A stretch of DNA of 38,032 nucleotides from a virus. The position numbers and the translations under genes are program-made. Numbering within the stretch: the stretch's first letter is position 1; each line of letters starts with the position of its first letter. Shown piece by piece: positions 1-8,625 of this stretch. The notes beneath the pieces are model-generated. The model searched no databases and was not told the origin of the DNA. It saw only the letters and a list, made by a program, of their open reading frames with translations. The stretch is taken from positions 1 to 38,032 of IMG/VR virus record IMGVR_UViG_3300032271_001375; one strand, given 5' to 3'.

Positions 1-1043
1 CCAATAGAAGTTCCTCCGTCATGCGACACAGGATCAACATATAAATTGATGTTTGGAAAACGTTTGCGTAAATAATAATTTGCAACACAATTTAGACCAT
101 AACCACCAGCAAGAACGACATTTTTTTCTCCAGTCATATCGATTGCTTTTTCAATCAAATCACCAACTAACTTCTGAGTTTTATTTTGAACTGTCCATGC
201 AATGTTTTTGAATACATCTAAAACAAGTTCAGAATCTTTTGCCCAATCTTTTGATTTTTCAGGGTATTTGAAAAACTCATATCGACCAACATCAATAAAA
301 GCTCCAGCGGGATAACTAGGAACAATCATATTTTTATTTGCACGGTCATTGATAAACAGGTCGTCCATACGTTCATCATATCTACCATAAGGCGCAAGAC
401 CCATGGTTTTTCCTGCTTCAATAAATCCAAAACCCAAGTAATGAGAAACGGCTTCATACACTTTGGTAATAGTTACTGCATCATCAAATACAAACTCCGT
501 AGTTTCGCTACGACCACGAACATTGTGTGTTTTATTTCCACCATAAGATTTATAAATGGCCTGTATGTTATCAACATCTTTACAGTTAAAAATGGATTCT
601 GTTTCAAATCCTTGCGGTTGATATTCAGAAGATTCATTTTCTTTACTTGATATGACATGATAAGAACCAGCTCCATCAACCACTATGGCCACAGCTGTAT
701 CAAAACCTGAATTATAGAAAGCACCTGCAGCATGTCCAAGGTGATGTTCATTACCCAAATTTGTTACCTTAACATTTGGATAATGCTTTCTTACAAGTGC
801 TGAATAAGAATCTTCACCAGTCCATGGTAGCTTTGCAAACTCTGGAGATGTACCTCCAAGAACTATCTCATCTATTGGTCCTAATTTTATGGCTTCCATA
901 ATGCCAAGAAATGGATTACCATCATACTTTAATTTTGAAAGTCTTTCTTCTTCAATATATAATTCAACTTTACCATCTACAACCAAAGCTGTAGAACCAT
1001 TGTGACCTGGATTAATACCTAAGGTCCTATAACTATGTGTCAT
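1..1043 (-). CDS. NodU/CmcH-type carbamoyltransferase, N-terminal part (runs off window)
   Basis: Reading leftward from the ATG at 1041-1043 gives an open frame to the window edge, so the C-terminus is missing. The protein begins MTHSYRTLGINPGHNGSTAL and continues with an EEERLSK motif, a histidine motif (EHHLGHAAGAFYNS, about residues 114-127) and VVDGAGSYH. These are typical of the N-terminal ASKHA-like domain of O-carbamoyltransferases (NodU, CmcH, TobZ), which move a carbamoyl group from carbamoyl phosphate onto a sugar or other hydroxyl. The gene starts one base after the stop of the glycosyltransferase gene, so the two are probably co-translated. The family call is secure. The substrate is unknown: a fibre or surface glycan is likeliest from the neighbours, and a modified base is a weaker option because related enzymes occur in phage base-hypermodification clusters. 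Confidence 0.88.
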   Translation of the reverse strand, partial: MTHSYRTLGINPGHNGSTALVVDGKVELYIEEERLSKLKYDGNPFLGIMEAIKLGPIDEIVLGGTSPEFAKLPWTGEDSYSALVRKHYPNVKVTNLGNEHHLGHAAGAFYNSGFDTAVAIVVDGAGSYHVISSKENESSEYQPQGFETESIFNCKDVDNIQAIYKSYGGNKTHNVRGRSETTEFVFDDAVTITKVYEAVSHYLGFGFIEAGKTMGLAPYGRYDERMDDLFINDRANKNMIVPSYPAGAFIDVGRYEFFKYPEKSKDWAKDSELVLDVFKNIAWTVQNKTQKLVGDLIEKAIDMTGEKNVVLAGGYGLNCVANYYLRKRFPNINLYVDPVSHDGGTSI

Positions 1044-1044
1044 A

Positions 1045-1974
1045 TTATTTCACTTTCTTTTCAATATCTTCAACAATGTTTTTATACATATCATCTAATT
1101 CTTTATCAGAAAAATCCATACATCTATCATTATACCTATCTGCTAAGTGACCATCAAGTCCGCAAAGGCGAATTGGAGAATATTTTTTTGCTCCAGGTTT
1201 TTCAATGATGTTAAAGTAATCTGGATAAGTTACATTAATTGGAAAAGTGGATCCAACAATGACTGTGCCTGGAGTATTAACTGCTCGTGCCATGTGTTGG
1301 CCAACAGAATCCACACCAATAAAATAATCAGAAACTTCTATTATTGAAGCCCAAGTTCTCAAATCTGCATTGAGTTTATAGGTGTATGTGTCTTCTGGAA
1401 CTTGAAACTCTTGTTCACCAAAAAATATAAGATTATATTTTGTTGAGAGTTTTTTAACCAATTTCAAATAAGAAATTGACTCTAAAGACCGTGAAGAGTC
1501 ATCAATTAAATCCATACCATCTTTACGAATGGAACGACCAAATGGTTGAATGACAACTGTTTTAGATTTTTGTTGTTGTTGTTTTACTTGGGAGATTAGA
1601 TTAGCTGCATTTTTTTCTTCTGTCTTGCTAAAAATCATAACAGGAGGATCTAAATCCGAATGGTCAGTTGTATTATTGATTTCAAAATCAAACGCATCAA
1701 CTAAGGAAAGTTTTTGTAAGAAGTAACCAGGAACTCGGTATGGTTCTGGTGTAATGATGACATCAGCATGCCTAATAATATTATCAAAGACACCTTTAGT
1801 ATCTGGATTATAAGTTAAGTCCTGAAGGTCTTGATGTCCCCAAAGTAGGTTATCCCAACCAGCAATCAGTATATTCCAATCCTCACCTTCGTGTAACTTA
1901 GCATATTTTTTGAGAGCAGGGATGGCTGCAATGACACGACCAGCCCCACCATCAATATAAAACAATTTTTTCAT
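1045..1974 (-). CDS. Glycosyltransferase family 9-like protein
   Basis: The 309-residue protein has the two-lobed pattern of GT9 (ADP-heptose:LPS heptosyltransferase) enzymes: an N-terminal glycine-rich loop (IDGGAGRVIAAIPALKKY), a central VVIQPFG strand (about residue 170), and a C-terminal donor-binding segment with DYFIGVDSVGQHMARA followed by PGTVIVGSTFP (about residues 238-270). In GT9 enzymes the D-S-x-x-x-H element of this segment contacts the nucleotide sugar. The start is supported by GGAG nine bases upstream of ATG. It lies between the tail-fibre chaperone gene and the carbamoyltransferase. Together these could decorate a virion fibre or alter a host glycan; that role is inference. 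Donor and acceptor sugars cannot be read from the sequence. Confidence 0.75.
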   Translation of the reverse strand: MKKLFYIDGGAGRVIAAIPALKKYAKLHEGEDWNILIAGWDNLLWGHQDLQDLTYNPDTKGVFDNIIRHADVIITPEPYRVPGYFLQKLSLVDAFDFEINNTTDHSDLDPPVMIFSKTEEKNAANLISQVKQQQQKSKTVVIQPFGRSIRKDGMDLIDDSSRSLESISYLKLVKKLSTKYNLIFFGEQEFQVPEDTYTYKLNADLRTWASIIEVSDYFIGVDSVGQHMARAVNTPGTVIVGSTFPINVTYPDYFNIIEKPGAKKYSPIRLCGLDGHLADRYNDRCMDFSDKELDDMYKNIVEDIEKKVK

Positions 1975-2033
1975 AATAACTCCACAATAAAAAATAACTT
2001 AAATTATAACATCAATTTATCAAGATGTCAAGT

Positions 2034-2041
2034 TATTTATT
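2034..2041 (-). promoter_or_regulatory. Late-promoter-like octamer AATAAATA
   Basis: On the minus strand this reads AATAAATA, one base from the T4 late -10 element TATAAATA. It lies 59 bases before the glycosyltransferase ATG, in the only sizeable gap (1975-2044) in this part of the left arm. It could start a separate transcript for the glycosyltransferase and carbamoyltransferase. The gap is AT-rich, so chance occurrence is possible. Confidence 0.4.
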
Positions 2042-2044
2042 AGC

Positions 2045-2494
2045 TCATAAAATAGGCCATTCTATGTTGAAAGGATCAGATTGTTTAGTTATATCTCTTA
2101 ATGCTTGACGATAAATTTTTAGATCATTGGGAATTTCTTGACCAGCTTCGGTATATTTTATAATCAAGTAGTCACAATTGTTCAAATAATCATTTCTAAT
2201 TTTTCGAATTTCGGACCATTGATTTGCAATTCTTTCGGCTTTTTCTTCATCCGTCAAATCAACTAATTCATACTCTATAAGGTAATGGTCACCATTTTTA
2301 ATTGGATCTTTTTGAACAATTCGTTTTTCTGGATCATTATTTGGAATGATACTGCCATATCTTACTTCATAGATGCCTTTTTCAATATCTCCTTTATAAT
2401 TTGAAGATACCATAATATTACCATCATAAAAATCTGAAATATTTTCTAAAAGGCAAGGATGAATCGAACCATCGGAATTTTCTATAATAAACAT
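2045..2494 (-). CDS. Tail-fibre assembly chaperone-like protein
   Basis: The 149-residue protein ends with W-x-x-I-R-x-x-R-N-D-Y-L, then D-L-K-I-Y-R-Q-A-L-R-D and P-F-N-I-E-W-P. This C-terminal pattern is characteristic of the phage tail assembly chaperone family (PF16778 and relatives of the Tfa group), normally encoded directly after the fibre or tip gene it helps to fold. Here its ATG overlaps by one base the stop of the cysteine-rich protein gene, which fits that partnership. The N-terminal half (residues 1-75) is a variable beta-rich part that may recognise the fibre. A late-type role in fibre maturation is inferred from family and position. Confidence 0.8.
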   Translation of the reverse strand: MFIIENSDGSIHPCLLENISDFYDGNIMVSSNYKGDIEKGIYEVRYGSIIPNNDPEKRIVQKDPIKNGDHYLIEYELVDLTDEEKAERIANQWSEIRKIRNDYLNNCDYLIIKYTEAGQEIPNDLKIYRQALRDITKQSDPFNIEWPIL

Positions 2495-4470
2495 TATCTG
2501 TCCTCCGATCTTGGTGTGCTCATATCATACGCCAAAAAACTTACATTGCCTGGACATATAGCAGCTGGTACGGCAGGATAATTTGTACCTATAAGCAAAC
2601 CATTGTTTGGATTGGCAGTAAATGGCATCCAACCGTAGTAATAAGCTATATTAAATCCTCCACCACAAGTCATCCAATTTGGCCAAGAATAATTACTCGT
2701 AAAATATGGGCTATTTATTGAATTTACACTATTGATTGGTGTACCAAATCTAGTATAACAACAAGATGTGGTCAACATCCAACAAGTATTTGCTTTGTTA
2801 TAACATAACATATGATAAGTGCCATCTGTAGCATCAACCATATATGCACCGGCTAAAGGTCTTTCTGTATAACAACAAGACTCAGCACTTATTCCATTGG
2901 TTGGTATACACAAACAACAGTAATTACCACTTCCTGGATATTTGGCACTAAAACATGTAGGAGTGCCGCAAAAACAAGGATTTGAGGCACACTTACAAAA
3001 AACTTTTATAGTTTGTGGCAAACCGTTTGCACACATACCTAAAGCACAAGGACCACTTAATGCTGTAATTAAATAACATCCATCACAAGTCAAGGTAGCT
3101 CCACCAAAATTTGAATTTTGGCAACAACCACCTCCACAAAAATATCCTTGGACAGACACATTCAAAAGGCAGGTCAAACATGGACTGGAATCTGGAAATG
3201 AAGCACAATTATCACACCAAACACCTACACATGCGGTATAGACACCACAACATGAAGTAGGATTAAAATCCATCGATAGATAATAACCCTTTTTATTGGT
3301 TACAGTTAAAGGTGGATAACAATTGCAGTCATTAACATAACAAGCAGGATATGAAGTTGGACAAACATTACGATACACCATTGATTTGTGATTGCCATCA
3401 CTACCGCAACAAGTATTTCCATATGAAACACCACCAACCATAGTTGTGAAAATAAAAGTACATTTATCTGACCATCCTGCAATTTTACCCCAATTAAAAT
3501 TAGATCCGCAAGGAGATGGCAAAATTATGCAACAACATCCAGTGGAATAATACATTTGGTAACAATTGAATTGATTGACACCACTTTTTACAATTTCCGG
3601 ATTTGGTGTACGGTATATAGTAGGTGCTCCTCCGACAGTCGCACAACAGAAAAAGAAAATGTTTTTATCATCATCTATACCAACTGGCCATTGGCAGTAT
3701 GTGATGCTCAAGTAGCAGGGTTGGTTTATCATAAACCCGCCATAAATAGTATCAGAACACAAAGTATCTTTACCTTGTGTAACCAAAACTAAATTAGTAG
3801 TTATACAAATACAACAAGATGAGTTTGTACAACTTGTCATATATCTACCAGTAAGGTGATATTTTCTCGTATATGATGAAGTGTAAGGTGAACTAATGAG
3901 GGTGGTACCATTACCACATTGTGGATTAATACTGTTATCTATTTCTTGATTGAAAAAATACGATCCTGGTGAAAATCCAGGACAACAACACATAAAATTA
4001 CATGTCCAATAACCATATGGTTGTTGGCTAGCGTCCATAATAAATTTACAATAAATTGTAGAAGTTGTGGATGAATCTGGCCTTAGTGGAGTAGCTTTAA
4101 TTGACTTCTGAATGATGTTAGTCACATCATAAGCAAAAGAATTTTTACCACTTTTTGTTAAAACAAAAGTAGAAGTAGTATAAGGAGCAATCAGTTGAGT
4201 GTATTGCCCTCCATTTGAATCAAGATTTATTTCTTTTGGCCAATTTACACTAAAGTTTTCATTTGTAATTTCAAGATTGATATTTTCAAAACTTGCATTT
4301 TCAGATGACGATAGTACAATATTAATGTTTCCAATTAATTTCATTCTGAAAAACGTACCATCATTCAGATCCAATGCAACCGTACCCGATACGGTTCCAA
4401 GGTCAACAATAGGTCTTTCTAATGTCCTAGAAATAAATCTGTTCGATTTAGTATTTGTTTCAGAAAACAT
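2494..4470 (-). CDS. Extremely cysteine-rich putative tail fibre or tip protein
   Basis: Residues 1 to about 135 lack cysteine and look like beta-strand fibre repeats seen in marine phage fibres (GTVSGTVALDLNDGTFFRMK and following). From about residue 141 to 641 there are about 57 cysteines by manual count, with CC and CCC clusters (for example near residue 161) and many Gly, Tyr, Asn and Pro. No known enzymatic motif was seen. The gene sits between fibre genes and a tail assembly chaperone and overlaps that chaperone by one base, so it is probably a receptor-binding tip or distal fibre. The cysteines could form disulfides after release or bind metal; neither can be decided from sequence. The frame is long, uninterrupted and bounded by overlapping genes, so it is real. 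Function is inferred from context only. Confidence 0.8.
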   Translation of the reverse strand: MFSETNTKSNRFISRTLERPIVDLGTVSGTVALDLNDGTFFRMKLIGNINIVLSSSENASFENINLEITNENFSVNWPKEINLDSNGGQYTQLIAPYTTSTFVLTKSGKNSFAYDVTNIIQKSIKATPLRPDSSTTSTIYCKFIMDASQQPYGYWTCNFMCCCPGFSPGSYFFNQEIDNSINPQCGNGTTLISSPYTSSYTRKYHLTGRYMTSCTNSSCCICITTNLVLVTQGKDTLCSDTIYGGFMINQPCYLSITYCQWPVGIDDDKNIFFFCCATVGGAPTIYRTPNPEIVKSGVNQFNCYQMYYSTGCCCIILPSPCGSNFNWGKIAGWSDKCTFIFTTMVGGVSYGNTCCGSDGNHKSMVYRNVCPTSYPACYVNDCNCYPPLTVTNKKGYYLSMDFNPTSCCGVYTACVGVWCDNCASFPDSSPCLTCLLNVSVQGYFCGGGCCQNSNFGGATLTCDGCYLITALSGPCALGMCANGLPQTIKVFCKCASNPCFCGTPTCFSAKYPGSGNYCCLCIPTNGISAESCCYTERPLAGAYMVDATDGTYHMLCYNKANTCWMLTTSCCYTRFGTPINSVNSINSPYFTSNYSWPNWMTCGGGFNIAYYYGWMPFTANPNNGLLIGTNYPAVPAAICPGNVSFLAYDMSTPRSEDR

Positions 4471-4472
4471 TA

Positions 4473-4862
4473 TTAGAAGTCTCCACCAAACGCAAACACA
4501 TTAAAAGATTCTGAATTATGTGGACAAATGTATAGTGTATAACCGCTTGGTAAAAACAAATTATTGTATGTTTTTGATACATTAAAAGCTGGATCTGTTG
4601 CAGAAGGTGTAAGAGATGGAACACTTATTTCATCTAACAATGTTGCGTTACCTGATCCATTGTAAATCCACAAACGAACAGCTCCTACCGATGTGGATGA
4701 AGTTGCTCTGACTACAATTTGGTCCACTCTTGATCCGCTGCTACCTGCAACAAATAATGATGTTAAACTTGTAGTGCCGCTTGCTGTTCTAGAAGTATTA
4801 CCAGTAGAAATATTAGCAAAAGCTGACCTAGGCGTTGCTGCGAATGTTGGTGTTGTAGCCAT
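4473..4862 (-). CDS. Small beta-rich virion or fibre-associated protein
   Basis: The 129-residue protein has an N-terminus rich in Ala, Thr and Ser (residues 1-35), then SRVDQIVVRATSSTSVGAVR, LWIYNGSGNATLLDEI and a C-terminal SGYTLYICPHNSESFNVFAF stretch. The alternating hydrophobic pattern suggests a single beta-sandwich domain. Similar short proteins occur near fibre genes of many phages, but I cannot assign a named family. The ATG overlaps the stop of the upstream fibre gene by one base (TAATG), and the next gene begins three bases after its stop, so it is translated within the fibre block. Likely a fibre head, collar or decoration protein. Confidence 0.7.
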   Translation of the reverse strand: MATTPTFAATPRSAFANISTGNTSRTASGTTSLTSLFVAGSSGSRVDQIVVRATSSTSVGAVRLWIYNGSGNATLLDEISVPSLTPSATDPAFNVSKTYNNLFLPSGYTLYICPHNSESFNVFAFGGDF

Positions 4863-5416
4863 TATAGTGCTCCGTAATTAATTGCAAGAAAGATGTCTGA
4901 ACCTGGTGCAGAACCACCCACACCACTAAAGGATGTTCCATTATTTATCTCTAAAGTATTTGTGGAACTATTATAACGTAATGAACCTTGTGTATTAGTA
5001 CCTGGTCTTTGACCAGTTGTACCGACAGGAACAACCATATAACCTGTGCTGTTGAATACAGCATTACCTGAAACGGTTAGTCCAGTAGTGGTAACATTAC
5101 CGCCAGTAATTGAAACGTTACCAGAATTCTGTATCGACATGGTCCCTAGACCAGTCACCTGTGTATTGGCTACCGTAGCAATCTGAGATGCCGTCATCAA
5201 TCCAGTAACCTGTGTGTTAGCAACCGTAGCAATCTGGCCAGATGTTATAAGACCAGTAACCTGTGTGTTAGCAACCGTAGCAATCTGGCCAGATGTTATA
5301 AGACCAGTAACCTGTGTGTTGGCCACAGAGGTAATCTGACTGGAAATGATATTACCAGTGATAGCGGTATTCGCTACACTTGAAATAAGACCACTTGATA
5401 CTTGTGTTAATGCCAT
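4862..5416 (-). CDS. Short tail-fibre protein with 17-residue tandem repeats
   Basis: The 184-residue protein opens with five diverging copies of a repeat of the type VANTQVTGLITSGQIAT (about residues 14-95), followed by a G/N/V-rich strand region (SGNVSITGGNVTTTGLTVSG) and a conserved fibre segment, V-G-T-T-G-Q-R-P-G-T (about residues 128-137). That last motif is common just before the C-terminal tip of phage fibres. Repeats of this kind usually form a trimeric beta-helical shaft. A late-promoter-like CATAAATA lies 23 bases before the ATG, with AGAGGAT as ribosome-binding site, so this gene probably heads a transcript covering the distal fibre genes. Confidence 0.78.
   Translation of the reverse strand: MALTQVSSGLISSVANTAITGNIISSQITSVANTQVTGLITSGQIATVANTQVTGLITSGQIATVANTQVTGLMTASQIATVANTQVTGLGTMSIQNSGNVSITGGNVTTTGLTVSGNAVFNSTGYMVVPVGTTGQRPGTNTQGSLRYNSSTNTLEINNGTSFSGVGGSAPGSDIFLAINYGAL
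5204..5305 (-). repeat. Two exact 51-bp tandem copies inside fibre gene
   Basis: Positions 5204-5254 and 5255-5305 are identical, and a partial third copy starts at 5306. Each copy encodes one 17-residue shaft repeat. Because the DNA itself is identical, the duplication is recent or kept uniform by recombination, so copy number may vary between related phages. Confidence 0.9.
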
Positions 5417-5439
5417 TTAATATCCTCTTTTTAATCTAA

Positions 5440-5447
5440 TATTTATG
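5440..5447 (-). promoter_or_regulatory. Late promoter candidate CATAAATA
   Basis: On the minus strand the octamer CATAAATA precedes the short-fibre ATG by 23 bases, leaving room for a start site and the AGAGGAT ribosome-binding site. It matches the T4-type late element at seven of eight bases and lies in the 33-base gap between two genes. It is one of the best-placed late promoters in the window. Confidence 0.6.
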
Positions 5448-5449
5448 TG

Positions 5450-5656
5450 TTATGGTGTTCCGCCAGCAGCAAAAAAACCGTTTGATGTAATATTGCCGGT
5501 TGAATCAATCGACATAATAGTATTTGCACCATACTTGATGATTAATTTTCCACCAACCTCTTGAATATAGAAGTGAGAAGTACTCAGGCTACCTGTCGTG
5601 CCTATATTTACATTGATATTATTCGCCAGATTGGACGACTTTAACTGTGTGGTCAT
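5450..5656 (-). CDS. Small fibre-associated protein
   Basis: The 68-residue protein (MTTQLKSSNLANNINVNIG at its start) contains short beta-strand blocks ending in STGNITSNGFFAAGGTP. That S-T-G-N-I-T/x-S-x-G pattern is typical of the last strands before a fibre tip or S74 chaperone domain. Its ATG overlaps the 3' end of the long-fibre gene by four bases, and AAAGGAAATA lies just upstream as ribosome-binding site. It may be a detached fibre fragment or a small tip subunit. No enzymatic role is suggested. Confidence 0.65.
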   Translation of the reverse strand: MTTQLKSSNLANNINVNIGTTGSLSTSHFYIQEVGGKLIIKYGANTIMSIDSTGNITSNGFFAAGGTP

Positions 5657-8625
5657 TTGCTATTTCCTTTAAGGATTTCTATCTCGTCTTTTAGTTCTTT
5701 AATGGCAGCAAATGCCAAGGCACATAGTTTCTCATAGTCTACGGCAAGTAAACCATCTTGTCTTTGTCGTACAGCCAATGGGAATACCTTCTGTACATCT
5801 TGAGCAATCACACCAAAATCTGATTTCTGAACAAAGTAACCGTCTTCACCACCGTGTTCTTGTATGTAAGAATCTTTCCAATCAAATAACTTACCACCAA
5901 TTGCATACACAGTATCTACAGCATTAGGAATATCTCTTATGGATTCCTTGAGTGAAATATCAGATGAATAGTATGCCGTGATGTTGTTAGCTGCACGAAT
6001 TTCACCAGATATACCAGAAGCGGCAGTACCAACACCTAATGAATTAATTTGTACATTAGCACTAAAGGTTGAATTAGCTGTGTATGATGTTGTATTACTG
6101 AATGTTACCGTATTAGCAAATGTAGTTCCATATTGTGTATTAGCATAATATGTGACCAATTTACTTGTCAGACCATCGATTGCCAGCTGAATTGTGTTAG
6201 CAGATGAAGATATATTGGCATTTACCGAGTAAGCAATCGTATTAGCAAAATATGGATTAACAATATATCCGTCTACCTCAAGTAGAACTACATCACCAGC
6301 GGATGTACCTGTACCTAATGTCACGGATGTATTGGATGTCTCCGTATACTCAGAACCAAACTGACGAACACCGTTGATATAGACTCTTAACTGGCCAGCT
6401 CCTGGAGTGTATGTTGGAGTAGTAAATAGTGTTTGAGAAGCATTAACTGTAGGATAAATCCTAGAAGTATTAATGGTAGTTCCAGGTGTCGTACCACCTC
6501 CACCACCTCCAGCAGCCCAATAATAAGAACCTGTGCCACCAGTTGTTAGCACATATCCTGCTTGTTGACCAGATGGTAACAAATTATTAAGTGCTTGTGT
6601 TGTTGATGTAGCACCAGTACCACCTTGTGTTGTTGGTATAACTTGTGTTGTTGCTGTATTGGCCTGATTGTACGCAGCCAAAACATAACTATTCAATGCA
6701 TAATTTGTTACCAATTTACTCGTTAGACCATCAATTGCCAACTGAATTGTATTAGCTGTTGGTGAAATGTTTGAATTAACTGTATAAGCAATGTTGTTGG
6801 CGTAATATGGATTATTAATATATCCATCAACTTCAACTAGAATAGATGAACCGCTTGGTGCTGGTGTACCTAATGTAAGTGATGTACCACTTGTTTCAGT
6901 ATATGCTGATGTGAATTGTCTCACACCATCAATATAAACTCTGAGTTGTGAAGCACCTGGAGTATATGTTGGTGCCGTATAGACTGTTGTAGTACCGTCA
7001 CCAGTATAGGACAATCTTGAAGAATTGATTGTAGTTCCTGGTGTAGCACCACCGCCACCACTACCGCCAGCAGCCCAATAGAATGATCCTGGTCCACCTG
7101 TTGTTAACACATAACCAGCAGTTGTACCTGTTGGTAATAAATTTGTTAATGCTTGTGATGATGATGAAGCACCTGTACCACCCTGATTAATACCCAAAGC
7201 ATTTGTTAATGTTAGTGCATTGAATGTTGGTGATGCACTTGTTCTAACATCTTGTGCAGTATTGATAGTTAAAGTGTTTGAACTGCCTGTAATCGTTACA
7301 CCGTTAGTGCTCAAGAATGATATGATACCATTAGATGCAATAGCTTGGCCTGTAGTACCAGTAAATGTTCCAGGAGGTGTATTAGCTCTATCAAAAGCAG
7401 CCTGTGCCAGAACATTTGCAGCATTAGCTTTATTATAAGCAACCGTTGCATATGAATTTAGAGATATAATATTGTTATTTAATGTGTTTGCAACATTAGC
7501 GGATGCTGCAGTAACGGAACTTGTTGAAGTAATAGTATTATTAATTTGTTGCGTGGTCAATACACGATAGTATGTACTTGTTGAAACATCTTTAATATCC
7601 CAATAAGTTTGAGACTCATTCCAACGAATTGAAGCATTCGCACCACTAGAACCTCGATTGACATCAAATTCACTTGGTAATCCAATAGAACTACCAGCAT
7701 TAATTGTAAATACATTAGAGTTATAAACAGTAGAACCGTTTAGAACGAAGTTACCACCTACAGTAAATTGTCCTGTTGTTTGTAATGTATTGAAATAACC
7801 AGAAGCAAGATTGGCATCCAACAATGTTGCAACATTCATTGATGGTGCATTTAATGATGTGTTGGCAACCAGTTTATCTGTATATGTTGTATCAGTAACA
7901 ACAATAACAGGTGTCAACATAGCTGTATTAGCTATTACATTGGTTGCGTAAGACTTGGTAGAAAATAAAATGGATGTATTAACACTTGTATTTGCCTGTA
8001 CAACATTTGTCGTGGTATTATTGGCAACTATAATATTATTGCCTGTAATATTGTTTGTAACAGACAAATAGTCACCAACATTTGTATGACCACTTATATT
8101 TGTATTACCAGTTACAATAAAGTTATTTTGTACTGTTGTTGTTCCAGTAATCTGAACGGTATTGGATATGTTTGTGTTGCCAGAAACATATAGGTCATTA
8201 TTAACATATGTCACACCGTTTAGGTTAGACTGACCTGTAACTGTAATTGTACCACCGATGATGGCATTATTAGAAACATTAAGACTAGTACCAGAACCCT
8301 TGGCCAACAATAGACCACCAATATTGGCCTGTCCGTAGTTAACTAATCCTAATGTTGGATTAGTAAAATAAATTTGTCCACCAACCGCCAAATTATTTTG
8401 TACGTTGGCATAAGAACCAATACCCTCAACACGAAGATTTTTTCCAATACTTGCGTCTGATGTAACTTGTAAACCTAATGTTGGGTCTTGTAAGTATAAA
8501 GTTCCTGTTGGCTTAAAGTAATTATTGGCCGCAAAGTCATTATTTTCTTTTGCCAAAGCATTGGTTGTGACAACCCAATCACCAAATGTATTGGCATAAC
8601 TTAAAATTGTAACTGTATTAGCCAT
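5653..8625 (-). CDS. Long tail fibre with C-terminal S74 intramolecular chaperone domain
   Basis: The 990-residue protein consists of many short beta-strand repeats (N-N-x-x-V-x-G-x-I-x-V-T-G and similar, residues 1-300) that suggest a fibrous shaft. Two long tandem modules follow at about residues 479-642 and 662-826. The C-terminus from about residue 882 is a peptidase S74 domain (PF13884): YYSSDISLKESIRDI holds the S-D-x-x-x-K pattern whose Ser and Lys form the self-cleavage dyad in endosialidases. Then come F-G-V-I-A-Q-D-V-Q-K-V-F-P and the helix LCALAFAAIKELKDEIEIL. In that family the domain trimerises the fibre and is cut off. The gene overlaps the next gene in transcription order, and lies downstream of the baseplate genes. 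Confidence 0.88.
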   Translation of the reverse strand: MANTVTILSYANTFGDWVVTTNALAKENNDFAANNYFKPTGTLYLQDPTLGLQVTSDASIGKNLRVEGIGSYANVQNNLAVGGQIYFTNPTLGLVNYGQANIGGLLLAKGSGTSLNVSNNAIIGGTITVTGQSNLNGVTYVNNDLYVSGNTNISNTVQITGTTTVQNNFIVTGNTNISGHTNVGDYLSVTNNITGNNIIVANNTTTNVVQANTSVNTSILFSTKSYATNVIANTAMLTPVIVVTDTTYTDKLVANTSLNAPSMNVATLLDANLASGYFNTLQTTGQFTVGGNFVLNGSTVYNSNVFTINAGSSIGLPSEFDVNRGSSGANASIRWNESQTYWDIKDVSTSTYYRVLTTQQINNTITSTSSVTAASANVANTLNNNIISLNSYATVAYNKANAANVLAQAAFDRANTPPGTFTGTTGQAIASNGIISFLSTNGVTITGSSNTLTINTAQDVRTSASPTFNALTLTNALGINQGGTGASSSSQALTNLLPTGTTAGYVLTTGGPGSFYWAAGGSGGGGATPGTTINSSRLSYTGDGTTTVYTAPTYTPGASQLRVYIDGVRQFTSAYTETSGTSLTLGTPAPSGSSILVEVDGYINNPYYANNIAYTVNSNISPTANTIQLAIDGLTSKLVTNYALNSYVLAAYNQANTATTQVIPTTQGGTGATSTTQALNNLLPSGQQAGYVLTTGGTGSYYWAAGGGGGGTTPGTTINTSRIYPTVNASQTLFTTPTYTPGAGQLRVYINGVRQFGSEYTETSNTSVTLGTGTSAGDVVLLEVDGYIVNPYFANTIAYSVNANISSSANTIQLAIDGLTSKLVTYYANTQYGTTFANTVTFSNTTSYTANSTFSANVQINSLGVGTAASGISGEIRAANNITAYYSSDISLKESIRDIPNAVDTVYAIGGKLFDWKDSYIQEHGGEDGYFVQKSDFGVIAQDVQKVFPLAVRQRQDGLLAVDYEKLCALAFAAIKELKDEIEILKGNSK
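6150..7190 (-). repeat. Two tandem ~165-residue modules in the long fibre
   Basis: Codons for residues about 479-642 and 662-826 encode two closely similar modules. Each starts with a GGTGA-type turn and QAL(T/N)NLLP, then AGYVLTTGG, a glycine run, TPGTTIN, YTPGA-QLRVYI-GVRQF, EVDGYI-NP and IQLAIDGLTSKLVT. The second differs at many positions, so the duplication is older than the 51-bp repeats in the short fibre gene. Confidence 0.8.

Noticed and set aside
3556-3792. Plus-strand reading frame opposite the cysteine-rich gene
   Set aside because: Composition is that of a complement of the sense gene; no start signal or recognisable motif.
5150-5330. Regular repeats considered as a CRISPR array
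   Set aside because: The units are contiguous, in frame and encode a fibre shaft repeat; there are no unique spacers.
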